Shown here one piece after another: positions 50,762 to 59,097 of a DNA stretch of 64,000 bases. The stretch lies in NCBI GenBank assembly GCA_964346535.1, contig CAYFUN010000002.1, positions 1-64,000 on the forward strand, in the 5' to 3' direction. This stretch comes from Neofamilia sp964346535 (GTDB lineage Bacteria; Bacillota; Clostridia; Tissierellales; Peptoniphilaceae). The notes below the pieces were generated by a model. It saw nothing but the letters and a program-made list of their open reading frames with translations. It ran no database searches and was not told the DNA's origin. Positions within the stretch are counted from its first letter, which is position 1. Every line of letters begins with the position of its first letter. A program made the position numbers and the translations under genes.

Positions 50762-51378
50762 TGTCTCACCCATTTCCATTTAATAGTAATCCAAGTCTTC
50801 TTTATTAGACTCCACATTAGTTGAACAAATTTTACTCCTAGATAAAGTAGCACTATGCCTAGGCAAATTAGGGCTATGGAAGTAAATAATTTCGTTATAG
50901 GATGGCTTATTGATAGAGAAACCAAATGACCAAGGCCTGGAATAAAGGATGCAATAATTGCAAGGCCTCCATGTAAAAAACCTACCCCCGTGCCAAAAAG
51001 TAATATAATAATAGTAACTATTATGCCAAAGACAGAAGCTACAAAAGATAAAATTAATGGCGACAAGATTATAAGCAAAATTATCCAACCCATTTTAGAA
51101 TTTTTTTCCTTGTCTTGGTCTAGGTCTTCACCATCTAAGTCTTCAAAATCTTCTTCATAGGACTTTCTTTCTGGCCTCTTGTTAAAGTCGCCTTTTAAGT
51201 ACTCCTTGGCCACGTCATCTGGATAGCCTAACTCTTTAGCTATTTCTTCTTCAGTTTTTCCCTTGGCTAGGCCTATGTTAAAGTGCTCTTCATAGTCGTA
51301 GACAATATCTTCTACAACAATATCTGGCAAGTCCCTAAGATAATACCTAAGCAGGTCTAAGTAATCTTTTTTATTCAT
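50758..51378 (-). CDS. HAAS/DUF1700 domain membrane protein
   Basis: A 206-residue protein. The N-terminal helical HAAS/DUF1700 segment (MNKKDYLDLLRYYLRDLP...YDYEEHF...LGYPDDVAKEYL) is followed by an acidic linker and several membrane helices (about 95-200). Such proteins are usually encoded beside PadR regulators, as here, and are thought to relay envelope signals. The start at 51378 uses GGAGG, located inside the end of padR, so the genes are translationally coupled; the ATG six bases earlier is too close to that site. Confidence 0.88.
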   Translation of the reverse strand: MNKKDYLDLLRYYLRDLPDIVVEDIVYDYEEHFNIGLAKGKTEEEIAKELGYPDDVAKEYLKGDFNKRPERKSYEEDFEDLDGEDLDQDKEKNSKMGWIILLIILSPLILSFVASVFGIIVTIIILLFGTGVGFLHGGLAIIASFIPGLGHLVSLSISHPITKLFTSIALICLGIVLLYLGVKFVQLMWSLIKKTWITIKWKWVRQ

Positions 51379-51691
51379 CTTCATCCTCCCTTAAAAGGCT
51401 GTTAACCCCATTTACAAACTCATACCACTGGTCGATTTGGTCTTCGTATTGGCTGTAGCCACTTGCTGTTAACTTATAGTATTTTCTCGGCGGTCCTGAC
51501 TGAGACTCTTCTAAGTAAGTTGAAACATAACCGTCCTTACTTAATCTTCTCAGCAAGGGATAAATGGTCCCTTCTGAAATATTTATATGGTTAGAAATTT
51601 TTTCTACCATTTCATAACCATAGTGGTCTCTGTCTTTTAAGAGGGAAAACACTAGAAGTTCTAAGACTCCTTTTTTAAATTGTATGTTCAT
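51371..51691 (-). CDS. PadR family transcriptional regulator
   Basis: A 106-residue winged-helix repressor of the PadR family (KGVLELLVFSLLKDRDHYGYEMVEKI...EGTIYPLLRRLSKDGYV). Small PadR proteins typically repress their own operon and a nearby envelope gene set. AGAGGTAG precedes the ATG. A TTGCAA-17-TATTAT promoter overlaps an 8-bp inverted repeat (51719-51755) that is a candidate autoregulatory operator. Confidence 0.93.
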   Translation of the reverse strand: MNIQFKKGVLELLVFSLLKDRDHYGYEMVEKISNHINISEGTIYPLLRRLSKDGYVSTYLEESQSGPPRKYYKLTASGYSQYEDQIDQWYEFVNGVNSLLREDEDE

Positions 51692-51718
51692 AAGTCTACC
51701 TCTTTTCTTCTTGGCTAT

Positions 51719-51755
51719 ATAATACCACCAGCTACTAAATATTGCAAGGTATTAT
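51719..51755 (-). promoter_or_regulatory. padR promoter and candidate PadR operator
   Basis: Minus strand TTGCAA-17-TATTAT (about 51717-51746), enclosed by the inverted repeat ATAATACC (51719-51726) / GGTATTAT (51748-51755), whose half sites are about 29 bases apart centre to centre. Confidence 0.55.
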
Positions 51756-51985
51756 TTGAAATAAAATTGATTTATTTTAATTTTGTTTTTAAGTTTTGTA
51801 ATTTATCTGCGATTTAAGTTTAATTTTCTTGATTTTGTTTTGAAGTTGCCTCTTGTTGATCTTGCTTTTTGTCGGCTTATGCTTATCGATTTATTTGTTT
51901 TTAAATAATTTTTCTTTTTAACTTAAACTTCTCGCCCACTTATTTTAATTTGTTGGCAAGTCAGTTAAATATATTTTTGAAAAAT
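51756..51985. other. AT-rich intergenic region
   Basis: Very AT-rich sequence between the padR promoter and the asparaginase terminator. I see no gene, repeat or strong site. Confidence 0.5.
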
Positions 51986-51987
51986 AA

Positions 51988-52020
51988 AAAACCACCATAA
52001 GCTAGGCTTACAGTGGTTGT
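51988..52020 (-). terminator. Terminator after the asparaginase gene
   Basis: AACCAC-TAAGC arms (51990-52002) against GCTTA-GTGGTT (52006-52018), T run on the minus strand. Confidence 0.8.
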
Positions 52021-52029
52021 CTTTCATTT

Positions 52030-53061
52030 TTACTTTTCTAATTTTTCAAAGAAAATATTTGTATTTAAATAATCTAAAAGTTCTTGGCCCTCATACTTAG
52101 ACATGCCTAGGAGAACTTTAGCGTGAAGATTTTCCATGGCTGTGTCGTAAATATAGTGGACGTTAGATAATTTTTCTAAAGATGTTGCAGACTCATAAAG
52201 GTCAAAGTCTGATTCAACTTCAGAAATAAAAACTGGAATGTTTTTTTCTAGGGCCTTTTCAAAAATTGTATTTACACAAGTTTCTCTTTCGTTGACATCT
52301 GTATTTAAAGTTCCTGAATGGTAGACTCCTAAAATTATTCCGTCAATGTCATCTAGGCTAATTAGGTCATATCTAAGGCCAACATATGGAATTAGCATTA
52401 AAATATTTTTCTTGGCCAAGGACAAGTCGTCATAAAGAGGCCTTCTCTCATTTAATTCTTCAACTGGATGGGCCTGGTCTGAAAGGACAAACTTTCCATC
52501 GACAATTTGGCCAAACTCCCTATTTTTATATCTCTTATAGCCGTCAAGAGATTGGTCCATTTGTTTTACTCTTGAGCCTAGGTGGACTTGGATTTCTCCT
52601 CTTTCGTCCTTGTAGACTACAAAAACTCCTTGGACATCACAGGTGTATATAAAGTCTATGGCTGAAACAAAATTTATTGTTCCGTTGGAAATTTCCATAT
52701 CAATTGGATGGTTAGATGAAACTAAAACTAAAGGCAGGCCCTTGGTTGCAAATAACATTGAAAGTACATTTGCTGAATAGGCCATGGTATCTGTTCCGTG
52801 AGTTATTATTACTCCCTTGTAGCCGTCTAAGTTCATGGTCCTTATTGATTCAATTAAGACATTTAGTTTTTTTATAGTCATATTTTCACTTAGGGTATAA
52901 ATTGGTCTAATTATATCAAAGTCAAAACCGTATTCTTCTTTTTTTGCTAAGACTTCTTTTTTTGTATAAATATCTGCATCGCCAATTGCCAGTGACCTAA
53001 TGCCATCTACACTTTTTGTAGCAAAGGTTCCACCAGTTTCAATTACTAATATTTTGTCCAT
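52030..53061 (-). CDS. Asparaginase
   Basis: Hydrolyses asparagine to aspartate and ammonia. A 343-residue type I-like (no signal peptide, cytoplasmic) enzyme with the two threonine motifs ETGGTFA near the N-terminus and ITHGTDTMAYSA. The substrate could include glutamine. It follows apbE by 14 bases as the last gene of a long same-strand cluster (RelBE-like pair, rnr, smpB, apbE) and is closed by a terminator. Confidence 0.92.
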   Translation of the reverse strand: MDKILVIETGGTFATKSVDGIRSLAIGDADIYTKKEVLAKKEEYGFDFDIIRPIYTLSENMTIKKLNVLIESIRTMNLDGYKGVIITHGTDTMAYSANVLSMLFATKGLPLVLVSSNHPIDMEISNGTINFVSAIDFIYTCDVQGVFVVYKDERGEIQVHLGSRVKQMDQSLDGYKRYKNREFGQIVDGKFVLSDQAHPVEELNERRPLYDDLSLAKKNILMLIPYVGLRYDLISLDDIDGIILGVYHSGTLNTDVNERETCVNTIFEKALEKNIPVFISEVESDFDLYESATSLEKLSNVHYIYDTAMENLHAKVLLGMSKYEGQELLDYLNTNIFFEKLEK

Positions 53062-53075
53062 AAGGCCTCCTTAAA

Positions 53076-54257
53076 TTAATTAACTGGACTTGCGCCCATT
53101 GATTCCATATAAGCTTCCATACCTGGAGTGTGAACAGTTGACCCATCTTTTAAAATCCAAAAAGCTTCTACTCCGTCAAGAGAATTAATTAGGTCAAAGC
53201 CTGCTTCAACGTCCATACAAAATACTGCTGTTGACAAAAAGTCTGCCAGAGCTGAACTTTCTGTTACTATAGTTAAAGACCTAAAATGGTCTGCTGGATA
53301 AAGGGTGTCTACATCTATTATATGGTGGTAGTTTTTTCCGTCAACTGTAAAATATCTTTCATAGTCTCCTGAGGTTACTACACTTTTTCCATTTATATAG
53401 AGGATTTCTTTTATTGATTCAGCTGAGTCATTTCCATGGGCTTCTGGATTTTGAATGCCAACTGCCCAATTGGTTCTCTTGCCATCTGACGGACCGCCTA
53501 TGGCCCTAACGTTTCCTCCTGCTGAAATTAAAACAGACTTGGCGCCCATGGCTTCAAGTTCTTGGGCCACTAGTTCAACTGCATAGCCTTTGGCAACTGC
53601 GCCTACATCTAGTTTTGTATTAGGATCAGTAATGAAAACTGTTTTGTTTTCCTTGTCTAAAACTATATTGTCTATATTTGTAAAAGAGTCAGCTGCCTTT
53701 AATTCTTCAAAGCTTGGCAAGTCCTTCTTGTCCTGGTCATGGCCTTCTTCTCCATAAATATCCATGGCCCTTCTCCAAATTTCTGTAACCCTGCCAAAGG
53801 AAATGTCGTTTTTGTAAGAATAATTTTTATAATCTTCTAAGGCAGATTCTATAAGGTCAAAAAGCACATCTGAAACTTGGACTGGCTCTTTACCAGCTTG
53901 AGTGTTTATAGTATAAACATTATTTACTCCCTCATAGGCATCAAAGGAAGAAAATTCCTTGTGAAGGTCGGCCATTCTGTCTTCTATATACTTGCTGTAC
54001 TTGTAGCCCTCTTCATCTGTCTCTGCAAAAATTGCAGTTTGAGTAACTGTATCAAAACTATCAAAAAAATAATTGCTGTACTTGTTTAAGCCCTCAGTTG
54101 CTTCAACTTTAATTGTATCTTCTGTTTCTTGGTCTTGGTCTTCAACTTGCATCTGAGTTTCTTCTGTCTTTTCTCCAGAAGTTTTTTCCTGGCAGCCAGC
54201 TAAGCTCAATAAGGCTAGGCCTAGGAGAAAAACTCTCTTTAATTTTTTCATTTGCAT
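53076..54257 (-). CDS. apbE: FAD:protein FMN transferase (ApbE) lipoprotein
   Basis: Covalently attaches FMN from FAD to target flavoproteins such as Rnf or Nqr subunits, outside the membrane. The 393-residue product has a lipoprotein signal (lipobox LAGC, Cys 22), an acidic linker and the ApbE domain with FDTVTQ, DVGAVAKGYAVE (substrate/Mg site) and SVVTSGDYER. Two in-frame ATGs (54257 and 54251) are both possible. No Rnf genes are in the window. It lies 13 bases after smpB. Confidence 0.93.
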   Translation of the reverse strand: MQMKKLKRVFLLGLALLSLAGCQEKTSGEKTEETQMQVEDQDQETEDTIKVEATEGLNKYSNYFFDSFDTVTQTAIFAETDEEGYKYSKYIEDRMADLHKEFSSFDAYEGVNNVYTINTQAGKEPVQVSDVLFDLIESALEDYKNYSYKNDISFGRVTEIWRRAMDIYGEEGHDQDKKDLPSFEELKAADSFTNIDNIVLDKENKTVFITDPNTKLDVGAVAKGYAVELVAQELEAMGAKSVLISAGGNVRAIGGPSDGKRTNWAVGIQNPEAHGNDSAESIKEILYINGKSVVTSGDYERYFTVDGKNYHHIIDVDTLYPADHFRSLTIVTESSALADFLSTAVFCMDVEAGFDLINSLDGVEAFWILKDGSTVHTPGMEAYMESMGASPVN

Positions 54258-54270
54258 ATTTCCTCTTGCT

Positions 54271-54747
54271 TTAATATTTTAAATTTTGTCTCATTGCTCT
54301 GTCTATTGATCTTTTCGAATCTCTTTCTGCTATTGAGTCTCTCTTGTCATAAAGTTTTTTACCCTTGGCTAGGGCGATTTCAATTTTTACCCTGCCATTG
54401 ACTAGGTAAAGTCTTAGAGGAATTATAGTCATGCCTTGTTTTTGAACTTCGCTTTCAAGTTTTCTAATTTCCCTTTTGTGTAAAAGGAGCTTTCTCCTTC
54501 TCATTGGGTCTTCGTTAAAAATATTTCCTTGTTCATAGGGACTAATGTGCATATTGTCAACAAAGGCCTCGCCGTTTTTAAAAGAAATATAGGCATCTTG
54601 AAGGTTGGCTGAGCCCTTTCTAATTGACTTTACTTCTGTCCCCTTTAAAACCAGGCCAGCCTCATAGGTACTTTCTATAAAATACTCGTGTCTGGCCTTT
54701 CTATTTGTAACTAAATTGTTGCCATCTAGTTTTTTCTTTTTTGCCAT
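54271..54747 (-). CDS. smpB: SsrA-binding protein SmpB
   Basis: Binds tmRNA and delivers it to stalled ribosomes in trans-translation. The 158-residue protein has NRKARHEYFIE, GTEVKSIRKG and DKRDSIAERD, all diagnostic, and a basic C-terminal tail. It follows rnr by 14 bases; the rnr-smpB pair is a common arrangement joining RNA decay with ribosome rescue. The tmRNA gene itself was not found in this window. Confidence 0.96.
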   Translation of the reverse strand: MAKKKKLDGNNLVTNRKARHEYFIESTYEAGLVLKGTEVKSIRKGSANLQDAYISFKNGEAFVDNMHISPYEQGNIFNEDPMRRRKLLLHKREIRKLESEVQKQGMTIIPLRLYLVNGRVKIEIALAKGKKLYDKRDSIAERDSKRSIDRAMRQNLKY

Positions 54748-54761
54748 CTCATCTTCCTCTT

Positions 54762-56879
54762 CTAATTTATTATAATAAAGTCTATGGCATATTTTTCCAC
54801 ATCTACATTATATACTTTTATCCTAACCTTGTCTCCAAGGCTGTAGGTCTTTTGAGTTTTCTCGCCGACTGCTGTCATATTGTCTCTGTTGTAGACATAG
54901 TAGTCGTCTTCAAGGCTGTTATAGGGCACTAGGCCTTCAACTGTGTTTTCTAATTCTACAAAAATTCCAAAGGATGTTATGCCTGAAATTATTCCCTCAT
55001 ATTCACAGCCAATGTAGTCAACCATGTATTCAGCTTTTTTAATTTTTTCAACATCTCTTTCTGCTTCTTCTGCCAGCCTTTCCATTTTTGATGAATGGCT
55101 TGCAACTTCAGGAAGAATTTCTTCATAGTGGTCCAGCCTTCTTGAGTTTAGGCGGCCATTTATGTTTTCTTTAATAATCCTGTGGATTTGCAAGTCTGGA
55201 TACCTTCTTATTGGCGCAGTAAAGTGGGAGTAGTACTTTGATGATAGGCCAAAGTGAATGTCATTTTCTTCAGAGTACTTGGCCTTTTTTAAAGACCTTA
55301 GCATCATTCTAGAAACTAACATTTCTTCTTTCTTCCCTTGGACTTCTTCTATAACTGCTTGGAGCTCTCTAGGGTGAATTTCGTTTTGCGAAGTTTTTAC
55401 AGAATATCCTAGGCCTCTAACAAAGTTTAAAAAGATCATAAGTTTTTCGTCATCTGGTTGCTCGTGGATCCTGTATAAAAATGGAATCTCTTGCCAAAAA
55501 TAACTTTCAGAAACAGTTTGGTTGCTAACTAGCATAAACTCTTCTATTAGCCTGTTGGCCACTCGCCTTTCTTCTTTAGAAATATTTACAACCTTGCCTC
55601 TGGCATCTAAGTCTATTTTACATTCAGCAAAGTTAAAGTCTATGGCTCCCTTGTCGTGACGTCTCTTGTTTAAAATTTCCATTAGGTCTTTCATGTGGTC
55701 AAGGGTCTGACAAATTTCTGGACCTAAAAGGTCCTTGGCAATTTTGTCGTCGTCTTCTAAATAATTTGAAACGTCAGTGTAAGTCAGTCTAGCCTTAGAT
55801 TTAATTAATCCCTGACAAATTTCTGAATTTACAACCTTGCCTTGAGAATTAATTTCCATTAGGACACTAAGGGTCAGCCTGTCCTCACCTGGATTTAGGG
55901 AACAAATTCCATTTGACAATTCTTCAGGTAACATTGGCACTACCCTATCAATTAAATAAACTGAGTTGCCTCTGATTTTTGCTTCCTTGTCAATGGCTGA
56001 ATATTCTCTAACATAGTGGGCCACATCTGCTATATGAACACCTAGAAGATAAGATCCGTTTTCTAAAATTTCTAGGCCAACTGCGTCATCTAAGTCCTTG
56101 GCATCTGCTCCATCTATGGTAAAGATCAGCTGGTCTCTAAAGTCCTTACGATTTTTTAAATCTTCATCTCTAACACTTGTAGGCATAGCATGGGCTTCGT
56201 CTAAAACACTTTTTGGAAAGTCCATTTTGATGCCGTGGTTGTAGGCTACAGCAAGAACGTCTATGCCATCTTCATCTGGAAAACCTAAAACTTCTACAAC
56301 CTCTCCTTCAGGTTTTTTGTCATTTTCTGGATACTTGGTGATTTTTACGTAGACCTTTTGGCCGTCTACAGCTCCATTTAAGTTTTTGCCCTTGACAAAG
56401 ACATCATAGTTAATTGACTTGCTGTCTGGGATAACAAAGGCAAAGTCGTCTTTTTTCTTTTTATAAAGAGTCCCTACAATGTTTTTTATATTTCTATTTA
56501 TAATTTTTTTAATATAGCCTTCAGCTTTTCCTGAGTCAGTGGCCTGGGTTTTTAAGACAACTAAAACTTCATCCTTGTCCATGGCTGTGTTTAAATCATT
56601 TTTAGCCACAAAAATATCATCTCTGCCTTCAACTATGACAAAGGCAAAACCTCTTTGGGCCATGTCAACTTGGCCAACAAAGACATTGTCTTGGTCTAAG
56701 ATTTTGTAGCGAGATTTTTTATCTTTAACTAGGAGATTTTCCTTTTCCATTTGTTTCAAGGTCTTATAGACAAGTTTTGCTTCCTTGCCTCTTACGCCAA
56801 TAAGTTCTGCTAAGTCTTCTTGGGCAAGAGGTCTCTTTGCTTCTTTTATTATTTCAAGTATATTTTCCTTTAGTGCCAT
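54762..56879 (-). CDS. rnr: Ribonuclease R
   Basis: Processive 3'-5' exoribonuclease that degrades structured RNA and works with SmpB/tmRNA. The 705-residue layout is an N-terminal winged helix (about 1-60), cold-shock domains, the RNB catalytic domain with TIDGADAKDLDDAV (catalytic Asp cluster) and a C-terminal S1 domain (about 620-705). GGAGGG precedes the ATG. It starts 12 bases after the RelE-like gene, so it probably shares its transcript. Confidence 0.96.
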   Translation of the reverse strand: MALKENILEIIKEAKRPLAQEDLAELIGVRGKEAKLVYKTLKQMEKENLLVKDKKSRYKILDQDNVFVGQVDMAQRGFAFVIVEGRDDIFVAKNDLNTAMDKDEVLVVLKTQATDSGKAEGYIKKIINRNIKNIVGTLYKKKKDDFAFVIPDSKSINYDVFVKGKNLNGAVDGQKVYVKITKYPENDKKPEGEVVEVLGFPDEDGIDVLAVAYNHGIKMDFPKSVLDEAHAMPTSVRDEDLKNRKDFRDQLIFTIDGADAKDLDDAVGLEILENGSYLLGVHIADVAHYVREYSAIDKEAKIRGNSVYLIDRVVPMLPEELSNGICSLNPGEDRLTLSVLMEINSQGKVVNSEICQGLIKSKARLTYTDVSNYLEDDDKIAKDLLGPEICQTLDHMKDLMEILNKRRHDKGAIDFNFAECKIDLDARGKVVNISKEERRVANRLIEEFMLVSNQTVSESYFWQEIPFLYRIHEQPDDEKLMIFLNFVRGLGYSVKTSQNEIHPRELQAVIEEVQGKKEEMLVSRMMLRSLKKAKYSEENDIHFGLSSKYYSHFTAPIRRYPDLQIHRIIKENINGRLNSRRLDHYEEILPEVASHSSKMERLAEEAERDVEKIKKAEYMVDYIGCEYEGIISGITSFGIFVELENTVEGLVPYNSLEDDYYVYNRDNMTAVGEKTQKTYSLGDKVRIKVYNVDVEKYAIDFIIIN

Positions 56880-56891
56880 AAGCCCTCCATT

Positions 56892-57182
56892 TTATTTTTC
56901 TAAGTCTAAGGCCAGTCTTATAAAGTCTAGGTCCTTGGAAAAAATTCTATCTATGTGTAGGTCGTCTGCTTGAATTCTTAAAAATATCATTTGATCATTA
57001 ATAGTAGTGTAGTAGTAAATAAGGTCTCCATCACTTATTGACTTTAAATCTTCTCTATCTATCCTTCCAATTCTTTCTACCAAGTCGCTAATAGTAACTA
57101 GGGCAAGAACTGAATCTTTGTTTATTAAATCGTTTTTTAAGGCGGCCAGGTCTTCTAAGGCCTTTAAAGAGTATTTAATCAT
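56892..57182 (-). CDS. RelE/ParE-like toxin candidate
   Basis: A 96-residue protein with the size and pattern of RelE/ParE toxins: MIKYSLKALEDLAALKNDL helical hairpin, then beta strands DGDLIYYYTTINDQMIFLRIQADDLHIDRIF. It starts one base after the upstream RelB-like gene ends, as expected for a toxin after its antitoxin. Whether it is an active ribosome-dependent nuclease or gyrase inhibitor is unknown. It lies directly upstream of rnr on the same strand. Confidence 0.75.
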   Translation of the reverse strand: MIKYSLKALEDLAALKNDLINKDSVLALVTISDLVERIGRIDREDLKSISDGDLIYYYTTINDQMIFLRIQADDLHIDRIFSKDLDFIRLALDLEK

Positions 57183-57183
57183 A

Positions 57184-57480
57184 TTAATAGAGCCCTAAAA
57201 ACATTAGCACTTGGTCTTGGTTTATTTCAGGGCCAGAAAAAGATGCTCTTCCAAGATCTAATTCTTTAAAGAGAAAGTCCCTGGCATTTTTTTCTATGTT
57301 TGTATAAAAGTCTTGGGCCAGGGCCTCATCGTAAGTTAATTTTTGCTTGCTTACAGATGAGTAGAGAAATAAATTCACTGCCTGGTTTAAATCTAAATTA
57401 TTTTCTTTTAAAATTAATTCAACTTCTCTAAGCATAGGTTCACTTAGATCAAGTTCTACTTGTACTTTTTTTCCAAACAT
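57184..57480 (-). CDS. RelB/DinJ-like antitoxin candidate
   Basis: A 98-residue protein. Its N-terminal part (VQVELDLSEPMLREVELILKENNLDLNQAVNLFLYSSV, seen as a beta strand plus two helices) fits a RelB/DinJ ribbon-helix-helix DNA-binding domain, and the remaining part could wrap the toxin. AGGAGGGCC precedes the ATG. First gene of the cluster; members of this class usually repress their own promoter. Confidence 0.72.
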   Translation of the reverse strand: MFGKKVQVELDLSEPMLREVELILKENNLDLNQAVNLFLYSSVSKQKLTYDEALAQDFYTNIEKNARDFLFKELDLGRASFSGPEINQDQVLMFLGLY

Positions 57481-57585
57481 AGGCCCTCCTAAATTTTCTA
57501 CTTATTAATACCCAAAAGACTTTCTTCTATTAATTATCGCAATTTTTCCACCTATAAATATAACACAATTATTGTCTCCATGCAA

Positions 57586-57616
57586 AAACCGAGGCCTCTT
57601 TTGACCTCGGTTTAAT
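57586..57616 (-). terminator. Terminator of the G5/3D gene
   Basis: AAACCGAGG (57586-57594) and CCTCGGTTT (57605-57613), T run on the minus strand. Confidence 0.85.
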
Positions 57617-57617
57617 A

Positions 57618-58682
57618 CTATTCTAATACATATACTTTTACCATTCTTCTGCCAAATTTTTTTACAGTGTCTCTAGAGTGGAAGAATAAGTCAATTTTAT
57701 TTCCCTTTATAGCTCCGCCTGTATCTTCGGCACTTGCCATTCCGTATGATGGCCATTCGTCCATAGACTCAATATAAAGTGTTGACCTTAGTGGAATAAC
57801 ACTTTTGTCTACTGCAACAACTCCATGTCTAAGGTCTGTTCCTATAGCTGTTATAGGACCCCAATGACCATTTGATTCAAATGAAGCATCATAGGCTGTT
57901 GCGTTCATGGTTAAAACCTTTAAGATTTTTCTACCATTGATGTAGCCAGATTTAATTTCTTCTGTGCTGGCTTTTACATTTTCAATTGTTTCTTTTACTT
58001 CTTTAGTTCCTACTTCTAAAATTCTCTTTACAGGTTTGTTTACAACTTCTTCTCCTACTATGTGAGATTCAACTTCAACCCCATTCATAACAGTTATTCC
58101 AGTTGTAACAATTTTTGATCCATCTTTTCCCTCTTGAACTACAAGGGCTTGGCCTTTAGTAAGTTCAGGGTTTTTTACTGTCTCTTCTTCAAAAGGAATT
58201 GAAACAACTTCTGTAACAGTTTTTTCATAAACTCTGTTTACTATAATTAATGGATCCTTGCCTGCTGAAAATTTAATATTTTCAGTTGCTTTTGGAATTG
58301 TATAGTCTTTTTCTTTTAATTCATAACCATACTCTTTAAGTATTTCAGATACTTGAAGGATTCCTGTTTGAACAGTCTTTTCTTCTCCATTATCTAGAAT
58401 TATTACATTTTTTGGAGACCTTACTGTAATTTCCATGCCATTTTTTATGGCTGTATCTGCTGGGTGACTTAAGTATATATGATCAACTAATTCAATATTT
58501 CTTTCTGCTAATAAGTCTTCTACTGTATTCGAAGTAGTATTAATGACTGAGCTCTCTCCGTCATAAACAAGGGTTACTTCATTAGTTAACATAGTTGTAA
58601 AACCCATGCCTATAACTACAAAAGCGAGCAACATCAATATCAGACGGAGCTTCCCTCTGAATTGACTTTTGTTCTGATTCAT
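57618..58682 (-). CDS. Cell-wall-associated G5 and 3D domain protein (YabE/YocH-like)
   Basis: A 354-residue exported protein: membrane/signal helix (about 13-33), two DUF348 ubiquitin-like repeats (about 36-75 and 93-130), a G5 domain (about 150-225) and a C-terminal 3D domain (about 260-354) with the Asp-rich EDTGGAIKGNKIDLFF motif. The 3D domain is the MltA/barwin-like fold of wall lytic enzymes (YocH, YabE, RpfB-like). It probably cleaves or remodels peptidoglycan. The promoter is TTGACA-17-TAATAT and the region carries WalR-type boxes. AGGAGG precedes the ATG. Confidence 0.9.
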   Translation of the reverse strand: MNQNKSQFRGKLRLILMLLAFVVIGMGFTTMLTNEVTLVYDGESSVINTTSNTVEDLLAERNIELVDHIYLSHPADTAIKNGMEITVRSPKNVIILDNGEEKTVQTGILQVSEILKEYGYELKEKDYTIPKATENIKFSAGKDPLIIVNRVYEKTVTEVVSIPFEEETVKNPELTKGQALVVQEGKDGSKIVTTGITVMNGVEVESHIVGEEVVNKPVKRILEVGTKEVKETIENVKASTEEIKSGYINGRKILKVLTMNATAYDASFESNGHWGPITAIGTDLRHGVVAVDKSVIPLRSTLYIESMDEWPSYGMASAEDTGGAIKGNKIDLFFHSRDTVKKFGRRMVKVYVLE

Positions 58683-58708
58683 AATTACCTCCTAATAAAA
58701 AACTGAAT

Positions 58709-58725
58709 TGTAACTTTTTTGTAAC
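58709..58725 (+). promoter_or_regulatory. WalR-type box (TGTAAC-N5-TGTAAC)
   Basis: TGTAAC (58709-58714), five bases, TGTAAC (58720-58725): exact fit to the WalR consensus TGTWAH-N5-TGTWAH. It lies between the -10 and the start codon of the G5/3D gene, a position compatible with repression. Confidence 0.6.
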
Positions 58726-58742
58726 TTTTCAGCTCTATTGAG

Positions 58743-58771
58743 ATATTAATTTATTTGTATAAATTTGTCAA
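58743..58771 (-). promoter_or_regulatory. Promoter of the G5/3D gene
   Basis: Minus strand TTGACA (58766-58771), 17-base spacer, TAATAT (58743-58748). Confidence 0.75.
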
Positions 58772-58776
58772 CATTT

Positions 58777-58827
58777 TAAGCCTGTGGCTGTAAGCCTTTG
58801 TATATCTAGCTTACAGGCTTTTTGTAA
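58777..58827. repeat. Inverted repeat in the G5/3D-CNNM intergenic region
   Basis: TGTAAGC and GCTTACA (inside 58777-58827) with outer AAGCCTGT/ACAGGCTT arms. T-rich sequence follows on the plus strand, so it resembles a terminator, but no plus-strand gene ends here. It lies just upstream of the -35 at 58766. Confidence 0.45.
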
Positions 58828-58884
58828 ATATAAAGCCATTTTTTCAAGTTCTAGGATCCAGTATTTACAAGGCTTTCAAAAAGT

Positions 58885-58901
58885 ATTACAGAATTGTTAC
58901 A
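58885..58901 (-). promoter_or_regulatory. Second WalR-type box (TGTAAC-N5-TGTAAT)
   Basis: The minus strand reads TGTAAC-AATTC-TGTAAT, an exact consensus match in the orientation of the G5/3D gene, upstream of its promoter. A third, looser pair (TGTAAT-N6-TGTAAA) lies at 58939-58956 on the plus strand. Confidence 0.6.
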
Positions 58902-59054
58902 AAAATATTACCCCAATTTTTCAATTTGATGATTTTTTTGTAATAATCCTTGTAAATTAGTTAAATACTAGTCTTTAGCTCTTTTAATTTTTAAGTTGTT
59001 TAAAAGAATTTTTCTTAACTTTTCTATCACAAGTAGATATTTTTTTACTGCCTG

Positions 59055-59063
59055 TGGTATAAT
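59055..59063 (+). promoter_or_regulatory. Extended -10 promoter of the CNNM/CorC gene
   Basis: TGG-TATAAT, 35 bases before the ATG at 59098; AAAGGAGTG is the ribosome site. Confidence 0.6.
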
Positions 59064-59097
59064 AAAGGAAATTTTAATTTTAAAGGAGTGTTGATTT

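Noticed and set aside
58777..58827. Terminator of a plus-strand gene
   Set aside because: No plus-strand gene ends upstream; the neighbouring gene is on the minus strand and starts here. Kept only as an inverted repeat.
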